Assembly (NCBI GenBank): GCA_025846845.1
Contig: JAOYTL010000002.1
Location: 248,001-312,000 of the forward strand
DNA length: 64,000 nt
From: Alloboseaceae bacterium BT-24-1
Lineage (GTDB): Bacteria > Pseudomonadota > Alphaproteobacteria > Rhizobiales > Beijerinckiaceae
Reading direction: 5' to 3'
Position 1 is the stretch's first letter, and each line of letters starts with the position of its first letter. Made by a program: the position numbers and the translations under genes. Positions 58,046 through 64,000 of the stretch are shown here, piece after piece. Below the pieces are notes generated by a model that saw only the letters and a list, made by a program, of their open reading frames with translations, was not told the DNA's origin and made no database searches.

Positions 58046-59023
58046 ATGCTCGACTACCCAGCTTTGCAGGCCGTGTCTCTCGTCGTCAGGACGGGCAGTT
58101 TCGACAAGGCTGCGCAGGCGCTGAACGTCACACCGTCGGCCGTGTCGCAGCGCGTCAAGCAGCTCGAGGAGCGGCTGGGCACTGTGTTGATCATCCGGGG
58201 GCAGCCCTGCACAGCAACCGAGCGGGGCGAATGGCTCTGCCGCCATATGGAGCAGGTCGGCCTGCTTGAGGGCGAGCTGATGACGCAGCTTCCGGCGCTC
58301 GCCGAGCCGGGCCTGCCGCAGCAGCGCGCCACGCTGCGGGTCGCCGCCAATGCCGACAGCTTGGGAACCTGGTTCCTCGGCGCCGTCGCAGCGTTCACGA
58401 AGCGCAGCCCGCATCTCCTCGACATCGCCGTCGACGATCAGGAGCACACCGCCGAATGGCTGAGGCGGGGGCGGGTGCTCGCTGCCGTCACCGCACTGGA
58501 GAAGCCGATCCAGGGTTGCCGCGTGATCCCGCTGGGCTCGCTCCGTTACATCGCGACGGCGAGCCCTGAGTTCATGGCGTGCCACTTCGCCGATGGCGTC
58601 ACGCTCGCCGCGCTGGCGCAGGCGCCCTCGCTGGTCTTCAACCAGAAGGATCGATTGCAGAGCCACTGGATGGAGATCGCGCTTGGCGAAAGTCCCAGTC
58701 ATCCGGTGCATTGGGTTCCGTCGACGCAGGGCTTCGTCGAAGCGAGCCTGCTCGGCATCGGCTGGTGCGCCAATCCGGAATTGCTGGTGAGGGAGCATCT
58801 CGCCGCCGGGAGCCTGCGCGAGCTCATGCCCGACACGCCGCTGGACATACCGCTGTTCTGGCAAGTCAACCGGATCGCGGCCGATCGATTGGTGGATCTG
58901 ACGCGCGCGGTGGTCGAGACGGCGCGGCGCCTGCTCGTCAATCCGGGGAAGTCACTCTTGCGGCCTCTGAACGTCCGCGATAATGCGCCAGCACGCGCAG
59001 CCGCAGCGCCGAGGAGAGGTTGA
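58046..59023 (+). CDS. argP: ArgP/LysG-type LysR regulator
   Basis: This 325-residue LysR regulator has an N-terminal winged helix-turn-helix (AVSLVVRTGSFDKAAQALNV and TPSAVSQRVKQLEERLGTVL, about 10-50). The effector domain of the ArgP type has VAVDDQEHTAEWLRRGRVLAAV-like and STQGFVEASLLGIGW motifs. ArgP activates argO or lysE when arginine, lysine or certain toxic analogues accumulate. The divergent exporter gene supports this. The 3' end overlaps the convergent ribbon-helix-helix gene by 86 bp. Confidence 0.9.
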   Translation: MLDYPALQAVSLVVRTGSFDKAAQALNVTPSAVSQRVKQLEERLGTVLIIRGQPCTATERGEWLCRHMEQVGLLEGELMTQLPALAEPGLPQQRATLRVAANADSLGTWFLGAVAAFTKRSPHLLDIAVDDQEHTAEWLRRGRVLAAVTALEKPIQGCRVIPLGSLRYIATASPEFMACHFADGVTLAALAQAPSLVFNQKDRLQSHWMEIALGESPSHPVHWVPSTQGFVEASLLGIGWCANPELLVREHLAAGSLRELMPDTPLDIPLFWQVNRIAADRLVDLTRAVVETARRLLVNPGKSLLRPLNVRDNAPARAAAAPRRG

Positions 59024-59180
59024 GCTCGCCCCGGCCGGAATCGACTTCCATCACCAGGCTGGCGACGGGCCGCTTCTCGGCGGCGGCGATTTCCTTCAGA
59101 GCCTCCCAGAAGGGCTCTTCGAGCGAGACGCTGGTGCGGTGGCCGGCGATGGCGAGGGAGCGCTTGCGCAGACCACTCAT
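58938..59180 (-). CDS. Ribbon-helix-helix protein (RHH_4-like)
   Basis: This 80-residue protein begins SGLRKRSLAIAGHRTSVSLE, followed by EPFWEALKEIAAAEKRPVASL and SALRLRVLAHYR. This is the RHH_4-type ribbon-helix-helix found in alphaproteobacteria. It probably binds DNA as a dimer. It lies downstream of DUF4169 and fumC on the same strand and overlaps argP at its 3' end. The conserved neighbourhood (sspB, fumC, DUF4169, this gene) suggests a shared transcript. Confidence 0.87.
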   Translation of the reverse strand: MSGLRKRSLAIAGHRTSVSLEEPFWEALKEIAAAEKRPVASLVMEVDSGRGELNLSSALRLRVLAHYRGRSEAARVTSPD

Positions 59181-59204
59181 GTCTTGCCACTCATGTTCTG
59201 CCGC

Positions 59205-59405
59205 TCACGCCTTATCCTTGCCGTCGGGATCGTCGGTCAGGCGATGGCCTTCGAGGCGGCGCTTTGCGAGCGTCTTCTCCGCCTCGGTCAATGTACGCTC
59301 GGCCTTGGTCCGACCGAACTCGATCCGGTTCTGCGCAGCCTGTGCTTCGGCCGTTGCCCGATCGCGAGCCTTGCGGGCGCGGCGGAGATTGACGATCTCG
59401 GCCAT
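59205..59405 (-). CDS. DUF4169 protein
   Basis: This 66-residue charged protein starts MAEIVNLRRARKARDRA and continues with helix-forming Ala/Glu/Arg residues to HRLTDDPDGKDKA. The pattern is DUF4169, a small alphaproteobacterial family of unknown role usually located next to fumC and the ribbon-helix-helix gene. It begins 7 bp after the fumC stop. A longer in-frame reading to 59549 would run through fumC codons and is rejected. Confidence 0.85.
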   Translation of the reverse strand: MAEIVNLRRARKARDRATAEAQAAQNRIEFGRTKAERTLTEAEKTLAKRRLEGHRLTDDPDGKDKA

Positions 59406-59412
59406 TGCCAGC

Positions 59413-60807
59413 TCAACCGGGACTGAGCATGTCTTCGGCGACAACGGTCTTGTCGAACAGGTCAGCATCGACGCCGGCCTTGAGCGCTTCCTCGCGCAGC
59501 GTCGTACCGTTGTGATGGGCCGCCTTGGCGATACCAGCTGCCTTGTCATAGCCGATTGCGGGGGCCAGTGCCGTGACCAGCATCAGCGAGCGCGAGAGCA
59601 GCTCGGCGAGGCGCTCGCGATTGGGCTCGATGCCCTCGACGCAATTGGTGCGGAAGCTCTCGGACGCGTCCGCCAGGAGCCGGGCCGATTGCAGGAAGGC
59701 TTGCGCGATCACCGGCTTGAAGACGTTGAGCTCGAAATGGCCCTGGCTGGCGGCGAAGGCGACGGTCGCCTGATTGCCGTGCACGCGGGTCGCAACCATG
59801 GTCAGCGCCTCGGCCTGGGTTGGGTTGACCTTGCCCGGCATGATCGAGGATCCCGGCTCATTCTCCGGCAGGCTGATCTCGCCGAGACCGGAACGCGGGC
59901 CCGAACCCATCAGGCGGATGTCGTTGGCGATCTTGAACAAATCCATGGCGAGCGCGGTCAGCGCGCCATGGCTGTAGGAGATCGCGCCATGGCTGGCCAG
60001 CGCCTCGAACAGGTTGTCGGCGGTGCGGAAGGGCAGGCCGGTCAGCTTGGCGACCTCGGCCGAGAAGGCTTTGGCGAAATCGGGATGGGCGTTGAGCCCG
60101 GTTCCGACCGCGGTGCCACCCTGGGCGAGCGCCAGCAGGCCGGGCAAGGTCTGCTCGATCCGGGCCATGCCGAGCTGAACTTGAGCGACATAGCCGGAGA
60201 ATTCCTGGCCGAGCGTGACCGGGGTCGCGTCCTGGAGATGGGTGCGACCGATCTTGACGAGATCGGCGTAGGCCTTCGCCTTGGCGGCGAAGGCGTCCTT
60301 CAGCCTGCCGAGGGCAGGTAGAAGGTCGTTCGAGACGGCGAGGGCGGCGGCGATATGGATCGCGGTCGGGAAGCTGTCGTTCGAGGACTGACCCTTGTTG
60401 ACGTGGTCGTTGGCATGGACCGGGCTCTTCTTGCCGAGGCCGGCGCCCAATATCTCGTTGGCGCGGTTGGCCAGCACCTCGTTGACGTTCATGTTCGACT
60501 GGGTGCCGGAGCCGGTCTGCCAGACGACGAGCGGGAAATGCTCGTCGAACTTGCCGGCGAGAGCCTCGTCGGCGGCCTGGACGATCGCCTTCTCGACGGT
60601 CGCGTCGAGCAGGCCGAGCCTGGCGTTGACGGTCGCAGCGGCCTTCTTGACCATGACCAGCGCGTGCACCAGGGGCAGCGGCATGCGCTCGGCCGGCCCG
60701 CCGATCTTGAAGTTCTGCAGGGAGCGCTGCGTCTGCGCTGCCCAATAGCGGTCGGCGGCGACATCGATCGGACCGAAGGAATCGGTCTCGCTACGGAATC
60801 CGGTCAT
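59413..60807 (-). CDS. fumC: FumC, class II fumarate hydratase
   Basis: FumC converts fumarate and malate in the TCA cycle without an iron-sulfur cluster. It has 464 residues. The hallmark GSSIMPGKVNPTQ is at about 318-330; the catalytic histidine/serine loops are in QTGSGTQSNMNVNEV (about 96-110) and IGRTHLQDATPV. SSNDSFPTA is also present. DUF4169 and a ribbon-helix-helix gene follow, and sspB lies 18 bp upstream on the same strand, so sspB and fumC may share a transcript. Confidence 0.97.
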   Translation of the reverse strand: MTGFRSETDSFGPIDVAADRYWAAQTQRSLQNFKIGGPAERMPLPLVHALVMVKKAAATVNARLGLLDATVEKAIVQAADEALAGKFDEHFPLVVWQTGSGTQSNMNVNEVLANRANEILGAGLGKKSPVHANDHVNKGQSSNDSFPTAIHIAAALAVSNDLLPALGRLKDAFAAKAKAYADLVKIGRTHLQDATPVTLGQEFSGYVAQVQLGMARIEQTLPGLLALAQGGTAVGTGLNAHPDFAKAFSAEVAKLTGLPFRTADNLFEALASHGAISYSHGALTALAMDLFKIANDIRLMGSGPRSGLGEISLPENEPGSSIMPGKVNPTQAEALTMVATRVHGNQATVAFAASQGHFELNVFKPVIAQAFLQSARLLADASESFRTNCVEGIEPNRERLAELLSRSLMLVTALAPAIGYDKAAGIAKAAHHNGTTLREEALKAGVDADLFDKTVVAEDMLSPG

Positions 60808-60825
60808 AGGGGGAGTCCTTAGGTC

Positions 60826-61446
60826 TCAGGTCTTCTTGCGGAAGGCGTCCAGGCTTACGACCTGCGCGCCGCCTTCCTCCGCCTCGGCCGTTTCCTGGTC
60901 GGCCGGAGTGTCGGGCTTGCCGGCCTCGTCCGTTTCGGCTGCTTTCGACCGGGCCGCCGGCAGCGACTTGACCGGGGCCTTGGCCGGCAGAGCGAGCGGG
61001 GCGGCCGGAGCGACGCTGGGCTCGGAGCCGGCGCCGCGCGGCCCCTTCACCGGTGCGGGCGCCTCGCTCGCCGGGGCTTCGCCGGCGGCGTCCTGCGTCT
61101 CGAATTTCAGGCCGAACTGGACCGACGGATCGAAGAAGGTGGTGATCGCGTCATAGGGGATGAGCAGCCGCTCCGGCACGCCGGAGAAGGACAGGCCGAC
61201 CTCGAAGGCGTGATCGCTGACGTTCAGGTCCCAGAACTGGTGCTGAAGCACGATCGTCATCTCGTCCGGATGCTTCTCGCGCAGGCGCTGCGAGAGCCGC
61301 ACGCCGGGCGCGGTCGTCCGGAAGGTGATGTAGAAATGATGCTCGCCCGGGAGCCCGTCGCGGCCCGCCTCGGACAGGATCTTGCGGACGACGCCCTTGA
61401 GCGCGTCCTGCACCATCAGGTCGTAGCGGAGAATATCCTTGGTCAT
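60826..61446 (-). CDS. sspB: SspB, alphaproteobacterial ClpXP adaptor
   Basis: SspB binds ssrA-tagged proteins and delivers them to the ClpXP protease. It has 206 residues. A folded N-terminal domain (about 1-120) holds HFYITFRTTAPGVRLSQRL and the strand-rich QHQFWDLNVSDHAFEVGLSF. A long flexible Ala/Pro/Glu linker (about 125-190) leads to a short C-terminal motif, VVSLDAFRKKT, that docks on ClpX. The linker and tail are typical of the alphaproteobacterial form. It lies just downstream of the tmRNA gene on the same strand. Confidence 0.92.
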   Translation of the reverse strand: MTKDILRYDLMVQDALKGVVRKILSEAGRDGLPGEHHFYITFRTTAPGVRLSQRLREKHPDEMTIVLQHQFWDLNVSDHAFEVGLSFSGVPERLLIPYDAITTFFDPSVQFGLKFETQDAAGEAPASEAPAPVKGPRGAGSEPSVAPAAPLALPAKAPVKSLPAARSKAAETDEAGKPDTPADQETAEAEEGGAQVVSLDAFRKKT

Positions 61447-61544
61447 CGCGTCCGGATTCCGTTTCCGCTCCTCTAGATCACGCCGCGACCGGAGGGAAGC
61501 GCCCCGAAACGAAAAAACGTGACCAATTCCATTAGTTTAGAGCG

Positions 61545-61950
61545 CCTCTCATGCAAAAGAGGCCAGCTGCTTCCACTGCCCGATCCTGCTTCGCAGGTAC
61601 AGGCAGAAAAGTGGAGGCTTCTGTTGCCAGGCGCCTCCGAGCCCCGCCTTACGCGGCTAAACGCAAGGGCTTTGGTTTGGGAACCAGCACCGCTTACGCG
61701 GCGACAGCAACCCGAGCATTGTTGTCGTTGGCAACTATGCTTTTGGCCCGATAACGGCGGAACCATGCCGAGCAAAAGAACGACCTTTACACCCTCGTCG
61801 ATCCTATTTCGCCCCCGCCGCAGCCCTGCAGCCTGATGGCTGCAAGTCCCTGCCGCTCGCGCCGCAGGGCTGTGGTGGAGGCGCCGGGTACCGCCCCCGG
61901 GTCCGAAAGGCTTATTCCGACGTCCGTTTATCGCCATAGCCGACCTTGCG
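61545..61950 (-). ncRNA. ssrA: Two-piece transfer-messenger RNA (permuted ssrA)
   Basis: On the reverse strand an acceptor piece comes first: T-stem CCCGGG-ggcggta-CCCGG and acceptor CGCCTCC followed by ACCA, with its 3' end at 61873. After a 56-base spacer the coding piece begins at 61816 with GGGGGCGAAATAGGATCGAC; GGGGGCG pairs with the acceptor CGCCTCC. The tag frame is 61732-61694, ANDNNARVAVAA then TAA. A pseudoknot-type GGAGGC/GCCTCC pair follows. This permuted order is the known alphaproteobacterial form. The outer ends of the pieces are approximate. It rescues stalled ribosomes and marks proteins for ClpXP. Confidence 0.9.
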
Positions 61951-62086
61951 GACGGCAAGCGGAATATAGGGACTGAGTGCGCGCGGGGAAAGAGAGCAGA
62001 ACGCCGTCCCGGCTAATTTCTGCGAAAGCGGCGCAGAAACCACAGGAAAGGCCCTGCAGCCTGCGCCGCTCTCGAACAAGGTGCGA

Positions 62087-62383
62087 TCAGGGCGCTGCCG
62101 CGCCGCCGATCACCGAGCCGTCATAGGCGTTGAGATCGAGGGTCACCTCGACGCCGCCCTGGGCGCGCCCGGCGATCTCCCAGCGCCAGTCGGCGAGGGC
62201 GATTTCCTCGATATGAACGAGGCCGTGTCTGAAGGCGATCGAGCGGGCCTGCGCCTCGCTGATCCTCGGCGCGGTGACGGCCGCCGGGCTATGGGGTTTG
62301 CTCTCGGCCCAGGCCGAAGCCGAAGCCTGCCCTGCCAGGCCCACTGCCAGGAGCAGTGCGGCCAGCATGGATAGTCTGGTCAT
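62087..62383 (-). CDS. Secreted PepSY-domain protein
   Basis: This 98-residue protein has an N-terminal signal peptide (LSMLAALLLAVGLAGQASA, about 4-22). A single PepSY-like domain follows: ISEAQARSIAFRHGLVHIEE, WRWEIAGRAQGGVEVTLDLN and AYDGSVI. PepSY domains are thought to inhibit proteases or act in envelope sensing. The ATG at 62383 gives a proper signal; the longer frame lacks one at its start. It is divergent from thyA, and a cloverleaf repeat lies between them. Confidence 0.83.
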   Translation of the reverse strand: MTRLSMLAALLLAVGLAGQASASAWAESKPHSPAAVTAPRISEAQARSIAFRHGLVHIEEIALADWRWEIAGRAQGGVEVTLDLNAYDGSVIGGAAAP

Positions 62384-62415
62384 GATACGGTCCTCATCGA
62401 CCGGGCTTTTGATGG

Positions 62416-62471
62416 AGCATCGGATCGTTCCGGCAACCGGAAGCCGCCTTAGAGCCTCTAAATCCGATGCT
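62416..62471. repeat. Three-stem dispersed repeat upstream of thyA
   Basis: Outer stem AGCATCGGAT/ATCCGATGCT (10 bp) encloses hairpin TTCCGG-caa-CCGGAA (428-442) and hairpin TTAGAG-c-CTCTAA (449-461). Pairing is perfect in all three. I recognise GAGCATCGGATCGTTCCG as a dispersed Rhizobiales intergenic element. Confidence 0.82.
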
Positions 62472-62627
62472 TCAAGCGCAAGCCCGAAGCGCCCCTTCTG
62501 TTCATCAGGCATTCAGATTGGGGCGGCCCTGCGGCATTGCAATATCCCCGGTGTTCACGATCCCTGTCATTATCGTGAGAGCTGTGGGAGAAGCTGCGCT
62601 GACAGAGCCGGAATCGTGGAGGCGGAA

Positions 62628-63530
62628 GTGGTCCGCAGGCATCCAGAGCAGCAATATCTCGACCTCGTCGACGAGGTATTGAGCCGCGGCGACGAGAGGA
62701 TCGACCGGACCGGTGTCGGCACGCGCTCGATCTTCGGAGCCATGGCCCGCTTCGATCTGTCGGACGGCACGGCGCCGATCCTCACCACCAAGCGCGTCTA
62801 CTGGAAGATCGCGGTGAAGGAGATGCTGTGGTTCCTGACCGGCCAGACCAATATCCAGCCGCTGGTCCGCGAGAATGTGCGGATCTGGACCGATTGGCCG
62901 CTTGCGACCTATCGCCGCGAGACCGGCGAGGACATCTCGCAGGCGGATTTCGAGCGGCGCATCGCCGAGGATGACGGTTTCGCGGCGCGCTGGGGCGATC
63001 TCGGGCCGGTCTACGGCAAGCAATGGCGGCGCTGGCTCGGCGCCGACGGGCGCGAACACGACCAGATCGCCGACCTCATCAGGACGCTGCGCAACAATCC
63101 GACCAGTCGGCGCATGCTCTTCCATGCCTGGAACGTGCCGGAGCTGAGCTCAATGGCGCTGCCGCCCTGCCACATGGTCTACCAGTATCACGTGACCAGC
63201 GACGGGCGTCTCAACTCGCTGTGCTACCAGCGTTCGGCCGACCTGCTGCTCGGGGTCCCGTTCAACTGGGTCGGCGCGACGGCGCTGCAGCTGATGATCG
63301 CGCAGCAGGCCGGCTTGCAGCCGGGCGACCTCGTCTGGTTCGGCGGCGACGTTCACCTCTACCTCAACCATCTCGAGCAGGCGCAGGGACAGCTTGAGCG
63401 GGAGCCGCGGCTGTTCCCGACCATGCGATTGACCCGCCAGGCCGCCAGTATCGACGACTACCGGATCGAGGATTTCGAAGTGGAGGGCTATTCGCCGCAC
63501 GCCGCCATCAAAGCCGACGTCGCAGTCTGA
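62628..63530 (+). CDS. thyA: ThyA, thymidylate synthase
   Basis: ThyA converts dUMP to dTMP with methylenetetrahydrofolate. It has 300 residues. The start region EQQYLDLVDEVLSRGDERIDRTG and the folate-site DLGPVYGKQWRRW are clear. The catalytic Cys181 lies in LPPCHMVYQYHV, and dUMP-site RSADLLLGVPFNW and YLNHLEQAQGQL follow. It has about 35 extra residues before the catalytic region compared with E. coli ThyA (264), as in other long forms. The start is a GTG at 62628 with GGAGG upstream; another GTG lies 12 bases earlier. Confidence 0.95.
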   Translation: MVRRHPEQQYLDLVDEVLSRGDERIDRTGVGTRSIFGAMARFDLSDGTAPILTTKRVYWKIAVKEMLWFLTGQTNIQPLVRENVRIWTDWPLATYRRETGEDISQADFERRIAEDDGFAARWGDLGPVYGKQWRRWLGADGREHDQIADLIRTLRNNPTSRRMLFHAWNVPELSSMALPPCHMVYQYHVTSDGRLNSLCYQRSADLLLGVPFNWVGATALQLMIAQQAGLQPGDLVWFGGDVHLYLNHLEQAQGQLEREPRLFPTMRLTRQAASIDDYRIEDFEVEGYSPHAAIKADVAV

Positions 63531-63587
63531 CCAAGGCAGCGCCGCCGCCCCAAGGCAGGCAGCGGCATCGGTCGTGCTGGAACGGCG

Positions 63588-64000
63588 TCAGCCGTAGCGT
63601 GCTTCCGACCGCCGATCGATCGCCAGCGCCGCCAGCGTGCAGAGCGCGCCGGAGAGCAGGTAAATGCCGACCCAGGCGAGGCCGAAGGTGCTCGACACCG
63701 TCAGCGCCACCAGAGGGGCAAAGCCTGCGCCGAGCAACCAGGCGAGGTCGGAGGTCAGGGCCGCGCCGGTGTAGCGGTATTGCGTGCCGAAGCTCGAGGC
63801 GACCGCGCCGGCGGTCTGGCCATAGGCGAGGCCGAGCAGCCCGAATCCGATGATCACGTAGATCGTCTGCCCGGCCAGGCTGTCGCCGAAGAGCAGCGGC
63901 GCGACGATGCTCGACAGACTGAACAGCGCGATCATTCCGCCGGAGAGCAGCAGCGTGTTGCGGCGCCCGATCTGGTCGGCGATCAGGCCGGAGGTGACGA
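63588..64000 (-). CDS. MFS transporter, C-terminal part (cut by window)
   Basis: The frame enters from the right edge with no start in view. The visible 137 residues begin around VTSGLIADQIGRRNTLL, an MFS loop motif. They continue with four or five membrane spans to AALAIDRRSEARYG. The pattern resembles the metabolite:H+ symporter (MHS/shikimate-proline) group, but the substrate is unknown. It is convergent with thyA. Confidence 0.85.
   Translation of the reverse strand, partial: VTSGLIADQIGRRNTLLLSGGMIALFSLSSIVAPLLFGDSLAGQTIYVIIGFGLLGLAYGQTAGAVASSFGTQYRYTGAALTSDLAWLLGAGFAPLVALTVSSTFGLAWVGIYLLSGALCTLAALAIDRRSEARYG

Noticed and set aside
61473..61958. 161-codon reverse-strand frame over the tmRNA
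   Set aside because: The tract matches tmRNA structure and tag; the frame has no ribosome site or domain and codes through stems and acceptor.
1..64000. tRNA, rRNA, insertion sequences or prophage
   Set aside because: I scanned intergenic gaps for tRNA-like T-arms with CCA ends and for transposase or integrase genes and saw none apart from the tmRNA acceptor piece.

Overview
The window is a 64 kb stretch of a GC-rich alphaproteobacterial chromosome. Three things point to Hyphomicrobiales (Rhizobiales): the gene order of the division/cell-wall (dcw) cluster followed by lpxC, bamD and recN; a circularly permuted two-piece tmRNA gene beside an alpha-type sspB; and several intergenic palindrome families typical of that order. 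A Bosea-like organism is my best guess, from general gene content only. I see no rRNA or tRNA genes, insertion sequences, prophage or CRISPR array. It reads as core chromosome with patches of accessory genes.

Region 1 (1-14785) is the dcw cluster and its usual followers: murG (cut by the window edge), murC, murB, ddl, ftsQ, ftsA, ftsZ, lpxC, bamD, recN. They make and flip-ready peptidoglycan precursors, build the division ring and its membrane anchor, commit to lipid A synthesis, assemble outer-membrane proteins and repair DNA. A reverse-strand EamA exporter/nitroreductase pair and a divergent MarR regulator, with a clear palindromic operator, interrupt the run between murB and ddl. A perfect CtrA-type box lies just upstream of ddl.

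Region 2 (14792-34776) is mixed metabolism and transport: an MBL-fold hydrolase, a Cj0069-type ATP-grasp protein, a DEAD-box helicase, a 24-residue membrane peptide, a sugar-type ABC importer without its ATPase, a DUF2189 membrane protein, ligA, pepT, two AraC regulators, an MFS exporter, azlCD, a cysteine-synthase-like enzyme and an aminopeptidase P.

Region 3 (34777-43050) has two small genes of unknown function, prmA, a VOC protein, a divergent SDR/HxlR pair, a solitary HicB, an AT-rich orphan gene that looks foreign, the UvrD/PcrA helicase and a secreted esterase. Region 4 (43188-57952) has an AidB-like acyl-CoA dehydrogenase, a hybrid histidine kinase, msrB, the betaine-lipid operon btaAB with a possible PHO box, a K+ channel with a zinc-ribbon tail, a YdeI-like protein, a thioesterase, a GlcD-type oxidase, a large AsmA protein with a long charged helix and a LysE/ArgO exporter.

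Region 5 (58046-64000) has ArgP, a conserved small-gene group (ribbon-helix-helix protein, DUF4169, fumC, sspB), the tmRNA gene, a PepSY protein, thyA and the end of an MFS transporter. The tmRNA encodes a degradation tag ending VAVAA, and SspB is the adaptor that hands such tagged proteins to ClpXP, so two parts of the ribosome-rescue pathway lie side by side. Inverted-repeat families punctuate many gene ends, and one copy has become the last codons of murC.
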